A DNA stretch of 11,510 nucleotides from Synura sp. LO234KE. Its lineage: Eukaryota; Sar; Synurophyceae; Synurales; Mallomonadaceae. The translations under genes were made by a program, and so were the position numbers. A model generated the notes under the pieces. It worked only from the letters and a program-made list of their open reading frames with translations, had not been told where the DNA came from and made no database searches. Positions 1 through 8,021 of the stretch are shown here, piece after piece. The stretch spans positions 1 to 11,510 of the forward strand of contig VKHC01000504.1 of NCBI GenBank assembly GCA_015143735.1, in the 5' to 3' direction. How positions within the stretch are numbered: the first letter of the stretch is position 1; every line of letters starts with the position of its first letter.

Positions 1-293
1 CTACCACAACTGCCATATCCCTTCCTCGGTAAAATATGCCGGACTGCTTTAGAGTGAGAAAGCGTTTGATGATAGAGACATCATATTGAGCGTCGCAGGG
101 GAACTAGATACGAGTTTGCCTAGCATCTTTTCAGCATTTTGTACTGCAGAGCGCTCTGCCTTTCAGGGGCGGAGGAAAAACGCGCACGTACAAAGTACTT
201 CTGTTATCATTTGTATTTCCCGCTTTCTCAACTACTCTAGCGTCTCGCAGTACAGGGGGTATTCTAGGAATCCGTCCAAGTTGAAGCGCCTCA

Positions 294-1311
294 GTGCTTT
301 TTATCTCCCGGCCTATGGGGATTTTGCGACCGAAACGGTGTCAGCAAATAGCCTTGAAAGTTCAAGATTTCTTAGACTTTAACCAGGGCGGTGGACAATA
401 CAAACTTTTTAAGAAATGTATTACTTCCACTTTAGGGCCTGGCGTATCATTCTTAGTCCGTGCCCAGGACTACGCAAACTCCTGCAGCAGGAAAGTCGAC
501 TCAGCCAAGAGAATTGCGACTGAAGCGACTTGTTAATCAGATGGAAACAGGGCTTACTCGATTAGAATAAGGTAGGACCCAATAACGGACGTTCGTTGAT
601 GCTCTTCGAAAGGAAGGTCGGGAGGTTTCTAAGGGTATCAGCTGATCGGAAGCCACAAGAAAATTGCAGTTTTTCTTTCGCGCGAGGAGGCAAACGATTG
701 CTGATATTACTGACCTTAGCCCCGCTACACGTGAATATCTACGTCGTCTCAGTCTAAGCGCCACCGTTGGTTTTACAAAAACTCGATTCTGAGACATTCG
801 TTAAATGCGTAGTTGAAAAAATACACATTTCTCAGGAATGCAAGCGTTGGGCGCCTCATATCGATCGCCTCACTAACATGACTCTACCTTCCGCGTAATA
901 GAGTTCCCGATGATTTGCTCGATGGTTTTTGATTTTCTGCCATCACTGGACATGCAGACTAATCACCCAAGTGGCCCATAGTGAATGACTTTACATGACA
1001 AGTCCGCAACTGTCCCTCTATGGGATGAAGTTATGGCCCTCGTCGACCTGTCTTGGCAAGATGTCATATCCGCGGCTGAAAATATGTCAAAGCAAGCAGT
1101 TACCCCTTTTCCTTTTGTCCTTTCAAAACAAATTGGCAAGAATAACACGACTTATATTTACAAGCAGCAACGGCGAGCACGCGGGACCGTAATACCTTTT
1201 GGGTTCTTTCTTCCTGAGCAGCTTATTGCTACTATGGTCCCGCCGCCGATGGTATCCTCTTTCATCGTGAAGGCGCACCTGTTTGCCAGAGTGCCGTTGG
1301 AGGAGGGCTGA
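294..1311 (+). pseudogene. Decayed coding relic, unidentified (possibly retroelement gag)
   Basis: No intact gene is present, but protein-like open stretches follow one another on the + strand. One frame is open from 294 to 536. Another reads through 586-793 with one internal TGA and gives a charged, helix-forming stretch containing RTFVDALRKEGREVSKG and DITDLSPATREYLRRLS. The same frame is open again from the ATG at 985 to the stop at 1309-1311 (108 residues, including ALVDLSWQDVISAAENMS). Several stops (for example TAA at 583-585, TGA at 634-636 and TAG/TGA at 979-984) and at least one frame change break it. The amphipathic, family-less character, together with the RNase H remnant about 3 kb downstream on the same strand, would suit the gag of a retroelement. 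That is inference; I recognise no domain. Chance open frames are the main alternative. Confidence 0.22.
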
Positions 1312-2728
1312 ACGTGCCCAAAACGTCACTGACGATGATAGAAAGCACAATTGCGGGAGGTTGTTTTTTATTACCTTGCTGCTTCAGGTCTGGTTGTTAT
1401 TCTGCTGGTACACCCGCTCTGTTTTGTGGCGGTCGACGTCGTAACTGCTCATTATAAAGTCGGGGACGACTTACCACCCCGTTGGCAGTGAACTCTTGCC
1501 CCCTCCCCCCATGCTCCCTGTCGATGGTACGGGCTTGCAACATTTTGCATGGGAGCTAGTTAGTTAAAGATTTTACTTCTATCTTTTTTGTCCAAAATTA
1601 AACTTGATATTTGCCGCTACCATGGGGACTTAAAACGCTTTTGACTGTTGGTGTCTCAAAAGGACATCCAGTTCCACGAAATTCTTTTCCACAAATACGC
1701 TCCACGTAGGCGGAACTTTCGGTCACACTAAATCTCTGTTTGCTTCCGATTGGACTCCAGTTTTTGTCGATCCTCTCGAGCAGGCTTTTGTTGCCCTATG
1801 CTAAGTTATAATTTTTGACCTCGGGCAAGCATTCATCTTAGCCAATACGCCAAGTCCAATCTTCAGCCCGCCTAAATTATTGCATATTCCCTATCTATCA
1901 CGTCGCTGGCCACGAGACTTTCAGGGAGTTTCTCCGCGCACATGATTCCATATGTTATTTATCGAGTCTTCTACGTTACTCACTGACTCAGTCAACAAGT
2001 ATGTTACCAGTTCTAGGGCTTAGGCCCTCGAATGAATGCTATGAGAATGCTTTAGATCATACAGCTTTTAACGATGACGGGCTATCAACGATGACGGGCA
2101 TTTCCTCCTCCACAAACTAGACTGCTCTTTGGTTCAATAAGGTATATTATTTCCAATTCATTTATGCGCGCGTGCCGTAGAATTTCTCTCTTTTGACATC
2201 CACTCTTCAACCATTCACACCGACTCTAACCCAACCAGCAAATCTACCGCTGGGGTCTTTGGGTATGTTATCTGGCTAACTTCTGTTCTTCTTCAGGCAC
2301 CTCTCCGCTTGTGTATATTAGCCTCCTGAAAGTCATCATTTCGGCCACCACTTGAATAGTAGGTAACCCCCCCCCCGCTTCAGGACATATCCGGGATATA
2401 GGACATTCTCTCAGAGACTCCTAAGTCATCTTCCTATTGCACATCCAGTTGAGTCCCTCAAAATTCAGCGAAGCGGCCAATTCCATTTAGAGAAAAACTG
2501 TAATATCAGGCGCCAAGGCTCTAGATCTACGGAGTGTTCCCTAGGGATCGATAAGTAAATATGAAAAACTAACACTGCACAATTGCCACTAAACTATAAG
2601 TTGAGTAAGAAAACGCATGAAAACTTCAAGGACTTGAAGCAGGGGTCTTTACCTCTTGGAAGAATTTTCTTTTTGTTTTGGTACTAATATCCACTAACTG
2701 TTAGATTTTCGGGAAAGTTGACGGACGC
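1312..2728. other. Gene-free stretch, probably decayed repeats
   Basis: I see no gene in this stretch. The + strand is pyrimidine-rich. One open stretch in frame 2 (about 1652-1804) encodes a peptide containing SLFASDWTPVFVDPLEQAFV and then stops. It looks protein-like but matches no family I can name. Small local structures are a run of ten C (2367-2376), a 13-base direct repeat (2070-2099) and a 6-base-arm palindrome flanked by AGGACAT repeats (2382-2406). The most likely reading is old transposable-element sequence. Confidence 0.4.
2070..2099. repeat. 13-base tandem direct repeat
   Basis: AACGATGACGGGC occurs at 2070-2082 and again, identically, at 2087-2099, separated by TATC (period 17). 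Replication slippage is the simplest explanation. No function can be read from it. Confidence 0.6.
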
Positions 2729-2855
2729 TATCTAGCTGCACTGCGATGAGGAGTCTCTCGTCACCGCCCAGACCTCTCTTCTCCCGCCAAGGCGGAGGCG
2801 AGAGGATAGGTGGGATCCTTGGTTGTCTTTCCATGTGACCAACAACGCACTTTTT
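2729..2855. repeat. Interspersed repeat, copy A
   Basis: This segment aligns along its length with 5216-5336 in the same orientation. Both begin TATCTAGCTGCA. Both then share a block around GTCTCTC, CCGCCCAGAC, a run ending in ATAGGTGGGATCCT, then GGCTGTCTTT-like sequence and ATGTGACCAA. Copy A contains a small hairpin, CCGCC-AA-GGCGG, that copy B lacks. Length about 125 bases and no coding capacity suggest a SINE-like or MITE-like element. I see no convincing RNA polymerase III boxes and no clear target-site duplication, so the class stays open. Confidence 0.7.
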
Positions 2856-4073
2856 AAACGGATCAGTAGTGGAAAGTCGGTGTATCTCGGATTACACTCA
2901 ATTGGCTTTCCCCCCTTCAAAGCGCGTTAAATTATGGAACTTGTCGCATCATCCGTTGTCTTCTTCACACTCAGGGCTCCCTCTTGTGAACTGTGGCGAT
3001 TTTCATTATTTGGTTAAAAGTCCCTATACCTCGCCCTTCGACCCGGAACGTCCTTCTCAAGCGTACCCTTCGCTCTCTCTAGGACCATGATATCACAAAA
3101 ACTCTCGCCTGTGCATACAAATTCCTGACTGGATGTCAGTCCGGTCCCTACGGTTTCCTCTGATGCTCTAAGTCAGTAGCGAAGTCGTAGCTCAACTCCA
3201 ATCTTTGCCTCTCACTAGTGATTATCACACTGCCCATTCTGAGAAGCACATCCTTAGTCTCATCCCTTGCATCTGGTCAGGGGCTCGTTCCTTTTGAGGT
3301 TGCTTTCACGTCGCACTCACACTCGGACTGTATCCTTGTCGGCCTTCTCCGTGATACGTAGTCCTGGCGAGACCTTTTTATGGGTACCCAACACTTGTTT
3401 CCTCTGGAATCTAGAATACAGGCACTTCGCCTTATTTAGCTTGACGAGCCCGATATGCCAATCAAGTTCCACGGTCCGACCTCACTACTATGTGGGAAAA
3501 CATCACCTTCCCTTGTGCCTGTAAAGTGCTCAATCTTTAGTCTCTCGCCCAAGTCTCATATGCAGTCATTACGAGAAGTTCCTTCACTTCAACGTCACTG
3601 AGCTATCGAGCACAACCAGTGCAACGGAGCCCGGACTAACGAGAGTAGGACACTCCTGCTACTTCCGTGTACGCTGTTCCGCTCGGTTAACTGCTCTTTT
3701 TTTTTCAACTCCGAGTAGGCGTACTGATATGTATTTCGCTTGTTTCCCCATATCTTCTCTATGGCCAACAAGAATCGGACACGGCACTCGCTCCGTACTC
3801 CATTAATTCCGATCTCAAAAAAGGCATATTGATCCCTCTTGCTATGTGTAGCAAATATCTATTCAATCACTCTAATCCCCACGGATTCCGCGGCAGCCAT
3901 CGACCCATTTCAGTCTTAAGCTTGTCTCGAGCATAATAAGAATATGAGAAATGCAGGAAAAGGTAAATTATTTAGAAGTAGTGGCTGCCCTGGGTTCTAC
4001 TCTATTCCATAATTTCTTGGAAAATTCAAGCCTTATCACCCTGGGTCGGCCACGACCTTAAGTACTTCCGTGT
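2856..4073. other. Gene-free stretch, pyrimidine-rich
   Basis: I can support no gene here. Open frames of 73 residues (2869-3090) and 85 residues (3267-3524) exist on the + strand, but they are rich in S, L, P and R, as expected from translating CT-rich DNA, and show no motif. If the RNase H-like remnant just downstream is real, a reverse transcriptase should lie in this interval. I could not find the aspartate-containing catalytic box of one, so any such region is eroded beyond recognition by eye. Confidence 0.4.
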
Positions 4074-4475
4074 TTGTCTCAGCCACATCCCTGGGATATT
4101 TACCCCCAAAAGGAAGGTCAACTTCAAACTATTGGTGTGGTCCGCAACGAAGTACAGCATTTCAAGACGAGACTGCAAGCATTTTGTCCAGAAAGCTGTC
4201 TCAACCTCTTACCCTCTTCGACCGCAACCCTGTTTACTGATGGCGCTGCGCATAAGGCGCAGGACACTGTGGGGTGGAGAGCGCATGTCTGTGGTCACCT
4301 GGATGACTCTGTTATGGACTCTGGCACCCCGCAGTCGTCTCGGACCCATCGGATACGTAGGTTGTCGCAACGCGGCGCACGAGCAACACGGGAGAACTCA
4401 GTGCCTTTTCCCACGCTAGAATACAATGTATTCTTTCCTCTAGAACCCATGGCTCCACCGATTGGTGGAACCTAA
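4074..4475 (+). mobile_element. Possible retroelement RNase H remnant (DIRS-like?)
   Basis: A 133-codon frame contains ATLFTDGAAHKAQDTVGWRA followed shortly by H-V, a D-S-G and then an H-x-I. Established knowledge: RNase H of DIRS-like and some other retroelements carries a T-D-A/G-S segment, a nearby G-W-G-A-H, then S-G-x-W and H-I-N-x-L-E-L. The order and spacing here are similar, but an insertion separates TDGA from GW, the second G of GWGA is R, the W after SG is missing, and H-I-N-x-L-E is not intact. It would act in copying an element's RNA into DNA, but this copy cannot be functional. No reverse transcriptase is recognisable upstream, and no recombinase or integrase downstream. Confidence is limited because the match rests on short motifs judged by eye. 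Confidence 0.33.
4246..4262. repeat. Short hairpin inside the RNase H-like remnant
   Basis: CTGCGC, a five-base loop (ATAAG) and GCGCAG form a perfect 6-bp stem. It lies exactly where the extra residues interrupt the TDGA...GW segment of the RNase H-like frame, so it may be part of a small insertion. Confidence 0.5.
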
Positions 4476-4584
4476 ATCTTCTTACTGGCAGCAAATATTG
4501 CGCTATCGCTTATTCGCGGACAACGTGTTGAAGGGCGCTACAACAACAAACTTATGCCGCGGCTCCTATCAAACGCTATGATAT

Positions 4585-4660
4585 CCTCTCTACCAAAGCC
4601 CACTCCAACGCGCTTGGCTCAAGAGAATGCTAGGGCTCGTACCCCCAGATGGTAGAGAGG
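4585..4660. repeat. 10-bp inverted repeat with nested pairing
   Basis: CCTCTCTACC (4585-4594) is the exact reverse complement of GGTAGAGAGG (4651-4660). Within the 56-base loop, AGCCC (4597-4601) can pair with GGGCT (4633-4637), so the whole segment can fold as one long stem with bulges. It may be the end of a small non-autonomous element or a transcribed hairpin; the sequence does not say which. Confidence 0.6.
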
Positions 4661-4683
4661 TGTCCCCCTCCCTAGTCAAGACC

Positions 4684-4724
4684 CCCCTGAGCCCCTCCTA
4701 CTCAGGGGCAACCTTCTAGGTTGC
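4684..4724. repeat. Two back-to-back perfect hairpins
   Basis: CCCCTGAG (4684-4691) pairs with CTCAGGGG (4701-4708) across a nine-base loop. Immediately after, GCAACCT (4708-4714) pairs with AGGTTGC (4718-4724) across TCT. The two stems share base 4708, so only one can include it. No T-run follows on the + strand, so a simple terminator reading is not supported, nor would one be expected in animal nuclear DNA. Confidence 0.65.
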
Positions 4725-5215
4725 GGATGGATCCCCGCACATCGGCATATATTGAGCACCATTGGGAGGAGCAGCCGCCGGTTTTCTATCGGTTTACCCC
4801 TTTTAATTTAGACGTGCACACTGACCCCCGCCCCCCCCTCCGCTACCGGCGGGAGCGGGTAACATAGAAGTTGGTGACTGATTAGATACTCCTATTGTAC
4901 TCACTTAGATCTCTCCACTCGGTCACGGAACTTGCCAATTGATTCGTGCAGGGTAGCAATTTTTGGCAGTATTGCAGGTCGTCTCTCATGTTGGTCCGTT
5001 TGTTATTCAGTCCTTAAACTCCATAATCTTCGAGCGAACTGTACGATTAGGGGAAAAGAAGCAACTGGTTAGGTACCAGAGCCATCGGTCTCTATTTTAG
5101 TTTTGAGTTCCTCACGTACTGTCACGTTGTCTGAGATTTTCGTCCCGTGTCCGTAGTAATACTAACCACCACAAACTGTTCGAGATTGCGCCAAGAGCCG
5201 CAATATAACTGTTTT

Positions 5216-5336
5216 TATCTAGCTGCACCACTGCGAGAGGGTCTCTCCCCATCGCCGCCCAGACGGAGGAGCTCTTGGTGGCGAGAGAATAGGTGGGATC
5301 CTCGGCTGTCTTTCTATGTGACCAAGAGCGTGCTTA
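5216..5336. repeat. Interspersed repeat, copy B
   Basis: Second copy of the family at 2729-2855, same orientation. Shared blocks in order: TATCTAGCTGCA, CTGCGA, GTCTCTC, CGCCGCCCAGAC versus CACCGCCCAGAC, GGCGAGAG, ATAGGTGGGATCCT, GGCTGTCTTTC-like, ATGTGACCAA. The two copies differ by several indels and many substitutions, so neither insertion is recent. Apparent open frames across it on both strands are not genes. Confidence 0.7.
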
Positions 5337-6179
5337 ATCATTAACCAATCGCATACCGCGGGGGGTACTGTGATTCGCGCTTGGCGAACCCTTCCTCCCC
5401 TCCCTGCACTGCTAGTATCTCTCCCTGATGAAATAAATGGGGACATTCTGGGTGACTAGCTGGACCAGCAGATGGAACTCTCGCTCGGAGCTCCTCACTC
5501 TACTCGGTCATCCACCAGCCACCTCTACTCGGGCGGGGGGACGATGACTACCTTCAATCAGCCACCATTCGTACGTGATGGAGAGTTCCGAGGTAGTTTC
5601 CTAGGTGGTGATATGGGGAGAGGTGCGATTCTTATTCTTGATTTCTAGTCTCTGGTGATTATCTTACTCATCGCTCGCAGTGAACCAAAAGATCCTTTCT
5701 ACGTTTCTTCTTGCTTCGTCAACCAGATAATAAAAGTCAAACGATTTACTTTCAATATGGCCTGCTTAGTAGCAGCGTGTGACGCCGGCCTCTATCACAT
5801 CACTACATCTGATAAGATGGATAAAAAATAACTGACTCTGATTATTAAATGACCATGCGAGATAAGGGTGCTGTCCCCCAGAGTTCGTTCGCCTGCACCG
5901 CGCTGATTCGACGTTTCTTAAGACGTAAGGTAGTCACAAAAGTAGTCACTCGCCTTTCACTCTATCGGTTAATCACCGATGGTGAGCAAATCAAACATTA
6001 AATCAGTTCAAATATGAAGACTTCCTGTTGTAGTACTTTATAAAAAAAGAATATTCGGTTGATTTCATTCTAACATATCAGCCTTTGCGCGTTGTTAACA
6101 GTTAATTGACGGACGACTTCCCGCTGTTATAAAATATTATAGAAAAGGTGAACGGAACATATTCAAAAACCCATTTATA
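5337..6179. other. Intergenic; composition boundary and JTB 3' flank
   Basis: No gene is seen. From about 5990 to 6179 the DNA becomes A+T-rich and forms the 3' flank of the JTB-like gene on the - strand. A canonical AATAAA on the - strand (TTTATT on +) is absent. TATAAA-type variants on the - strand at 6038-6043 and 6172-6177 are the nearest candidates for a polyadenylation signal. A hairpin, ATCGGT-TAATC-ACCGAT, sits at 5964-5980, and GTAGTCAC is repeated at 5930-5937 and 5942-5949. Confidence 0.4.
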
Positions 6180-6610
6180 CTACCTTTGCCTTCTATGTTC
6201 GAATTGAGTCATGGTATTTTGTTTCCTCAATTGAACTCCCCAAAAAGCTAAACCTCCGATGCAAGCCATTAAAAGTTGAAATATTAACACACTTTGAAGG
6301 TCCTTTTCATAATGGCCACAGCTCTCGAAATGATCATATGTAGTTGGCTCCTTTCCCTCAGATTTTAAGTGACATATAAATTGCTGGCGCATACCACTAT
6401 ATTGGCAATAATCTTTATCCTACGATAAATAGTATGCTTAAGTATTCATTCGTCAACGATGATCAGAATAGCATGTCACACCATCTCTTGCGGCTTACAA
6501 GTTACGCATTTTTCAACTTTTTTGCAACGTTTAGCGGACTCGGCGGGCGCTATGAGCAGAAGAACGACTATTATAACAGAAACCATTCGAATACGTTCAT
6601 TAATTATCAT
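6180..6610 (-). CDS. JTB: JTB-like type I membrane protein, two exons
   Basis: Exon 1 runs 6610 to 6482 and exon 2 from 6419 to the TAG at 6182-6180. Joined, they encode about 122 residues (human JTB has 146). Exon 1 encodes a signal peptide, MVSVIIVVLLLIAPAESA, preceded by eight residues if the first ATG (6610) is used; the second ATG at 6586 puts the signal peptide at the terminus and may be the true start. An in-frame TAA lies upstream. The ectodomain has six cysteines (29, 35, 38, 48, 59, 77). They include C-x2-C and then C-Q-Y-S-G-x6-C, with the same ten-residue gap and the S/T-G as the JTB family's C-x2-T-G-Y segment. A membrane segment (about 86-106) and a short basic tail with R-K-Q follow. 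Family knowledge: JTB is a conserved small membrane protein linked to cytokinesis, mitochondria and TGF-beta signalling, with no settled biochemical role. The six-cysteine pattern plus topology makes this call fairly firm although overall identity is low. Confidence 0.78.
6420..6481 (-). other. 62-base intron of the JTB-like gene
   Basis: The donor is ATG|GTGTGA at 6482/6481 and the acceptor ATCGTAG|GAT at 6420/6419. Splicing is phase 0. Without it, exon 1 hits TGA at 6478-6476 and exon 2 is preceded by an in-frame TAG that contains the acceptor AG. Removing exactly these bases places DKDYCQYSGMRQQFIC after CKPQEM and restores the fourth and fifth family cysteines with the correct spacing. 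The donor is weaker than consensus (no A at +3 and C at +6-type match) and the pyrimidine tract is short, so protein continuity carries most of the evidence. Confidence 0.75.
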
Positions 6611-7020
6611 AACAATGCTAAATATCCAAATCCCAATTTACATAATTGCGTTATGTTGGCTATAGGAGGCATGCAGTTCACCTTCGTATCGCTGGGTATT
6701 TACGTTATGTTAAAGCATCCTTTACTAGAAAACGGTTACAACTAAGGGAAACTTTGTTGTCAGTGAGATAGTTAATTATATCCAATAATTTATGTTTTTA
6801 TTCTGTAAGTAAGATGCAAACTTCGGTACTAGAAAGTGTATTTGAGAATTTTTATTCCTTTCTGGGAAGAAGTTTATAAATTTCATATGTATTATAGGAT
6901 TCGCTTGCTAATAGTGCGACAAAATAAATTATAATAATTTAAATAGGATTTTTTACAAGTAATATAATTATGATTTCATTATTATCATAAACTATCTTAA
7001 GTGTAAATATAGATTATAAT
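6611..7020. other. A+T-rich 5' flank of the JTB-like gene
   Basis: No gene is supported here. The strongly A+T-rich segment (especially 6890-7020) lies upstream of the JTB-like start and must contain its promoter and 5' UTR, but I can point to no specific promoter motif. A 103-codon + strand frame (6434-6745) runs through the left part and across exon 1. I treat it as an antisense shadow. Confidence 0.4.
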
Positions 7021-7039
7021 TTGCCAATAGCTGACAATT

Positions 7040-7490
7040 GCTCCGAGAACTCCCTCCCAATACGTTTTCCTCCACATGCCGTCCATTACTCACTACCGCT
7101 CCTAACGCCTCAACATTTCATATCCTCAATTTCTACCACTCCATATGCCTTGCATTCACTTCCTATACTTCCTCATCATTCCATATGCCTACATCCCATT
7201 CCATACGCCTCAAAAAATACCTCCCCACCACTTCTCCCCGCCGCTCCTTCCGGCTCCCAATGCTCCCTATCTACCGCTCCCTGTCCCTACCTACCCACCA
7301 CTCCTTGTCGCTACCTACCGCTCGTTGTCTCTACCCACTGCTTACCTCCTCCCGCTCAGCAAGCCTTCCCACGGCCCCTATCCCTAGCCACTGCTCGCTG
7401 CCCTGCCTACTGCCCCAGTTCTCTATCCACCACCGCTCTCGCTGCCAACCTACCGCTTGCTCTTCCTTCATACACCAGCTTTAAACTGCC
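7040..7490. repeat. Degenerate CT-rich minisatellite
   Basis: The + strand is almost free of G-rich sequence and is built from imperfect units of about 20-25 bases. On the left the units resemble ATTCCATATGCCT (near 7140, 7178 and 7200). On the right they resemble CTACCTACCGCTCCTTGTC, recurring at roughly 7266-7470. Unit length and sequence drift from left to right, as in an old tandem array. All three + frames are open across most of it (80 to 158 codons), producing S/T/P/L-rich peptides. That follows from the lack of purines, which makes stop codons rare, and is not evidence of coding. Confidence 0.72.
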
Positions 7491-7497
7491 CATATAG

Positions 7498-8021
7498 GTG
7501 CACCAAACTCGTTCATCAAAATCATCTAAAATAATGTATCATATGTAGTCTGGAAATGATGTCAAATATTCACGTAAAAGCCTAAGATATAAAATATGTA
7601 TGGAAACTAGAATTAGTTGGGTGCTTCTTTGGTAGAAATGATGTCCTACTCCCTCGAGGGAAGTACGCGCGACCCCTCTCAATTAGCAGCTGGGGATGTT
7701 TTTGCGTGCTCATCATCCCCGAGGAGTGGGACTTTACTACGCTTACGGGCGGAGTGTTCTCTCCCCCTCCTCCCCCAGTCGGTCACGGGGCTGGTGGCCA
7801 GTTGGTACTCTTGGGCTCTCAATTACCAGACATTCTGCGTGCCTTTTTGTATATCTATCATAATAATGAAGAAGATGAATGATTTTCGGGAGCATACTTA
7901 CAACTAGATAATTTAAAACTCAAAAAATTCGGGAAAGCAATTAAAACTCATTGCCTTGATTGAGTTCAAGCACACGCAACAAACAGATTAAGCCCACAGT
8001 ACAATCACGTCAGTGTCATCC
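7498..8021. other. Intergenic; ankyrin-gene 3' flank
   Basis: This holds A+T-rich DNA at both ends and a more G+C-rich island at about 7610-7845, which includes a probable copy of the interspersed repeat. A 96-codon + strand frame (7617-7907) covers the island but begins without a credible start and has no motif. The - strand bases just left of 8022 are the 3' flank of the ankyrin gene. I find no exact AATAAA there. Confidence 0.4.
7757..7843. repeat. Probable third, diverged copy (C) of the interspersed repeat
   Basis: The block CTCTCCCCCTCCTCCCCCAG followed by TCGG matches 19 of 24 aligned bases with the CTCTCCCCATCGCCGCCCAG and ACGG block of copy B. The order of later blocks is also kept: GG(A/G)GCT, GGTGGC, a GGCT(C/G)TC segment, ACCA and finally GCGTGC. 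It is in the same orientation as copies A and B. The match is eye-aligned and the segment is C-rich, so chance similarity is possible. Confidence 0.4.

Larger units (their letters stand above)
4476..5215. other. Gene-free stretch with inverted-repeat cluster
   Basis: No gene is supported. A frame on the + strand is open from about 4510 to the TAG at 4653-4655 and looks mildly protein-like (basic, with RLLSNAMISSLPKPTPTRL). It could be the continuation of the upstream retroelement remnant, but it has no motif. The interval 4585-4724 is unusually rich in inverted repeats, listed separately. C-rich runs occur near 4826-4840. Confidence 0.4.

Noticed and set aside
537-797. 86-codon - strand open frame
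   Set aside because: Arginine-rich and without a motif. The opposite strand gives the more protein-like reading here, so this looks like its shadow.
985-1311. An intact 108-codon gene starting at the ATG at 985
   Set aside because: It ends without a recognisable domain, is flanked by stops in the same relic frame, and overlaps a further open frame; it is described as part of the decayed relic.
1984-1994. TGACTCAGTCA, a perfect AP-1-type site
   Set aside because: An 11-base match in relic DNA with no gene nearby is expected by chance.
4132-4419. 95-codon + strand frame overlapping the RNase H-like frame
   Set aside because: It lacks the TDGA and GW motifs and is read out of frame with them; its W/R/P-rich peptide looks like a shadow.
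5169-5185. tRNA T-loop-like GTTCGAGATTGC
   Set aside because: No acceptor, D or anticodon stems surround it, and no tRNA can be folded.
5424-5445. CTGATGA hammerhead-core match
   Set aside because: No stem II and no GAAA follow.
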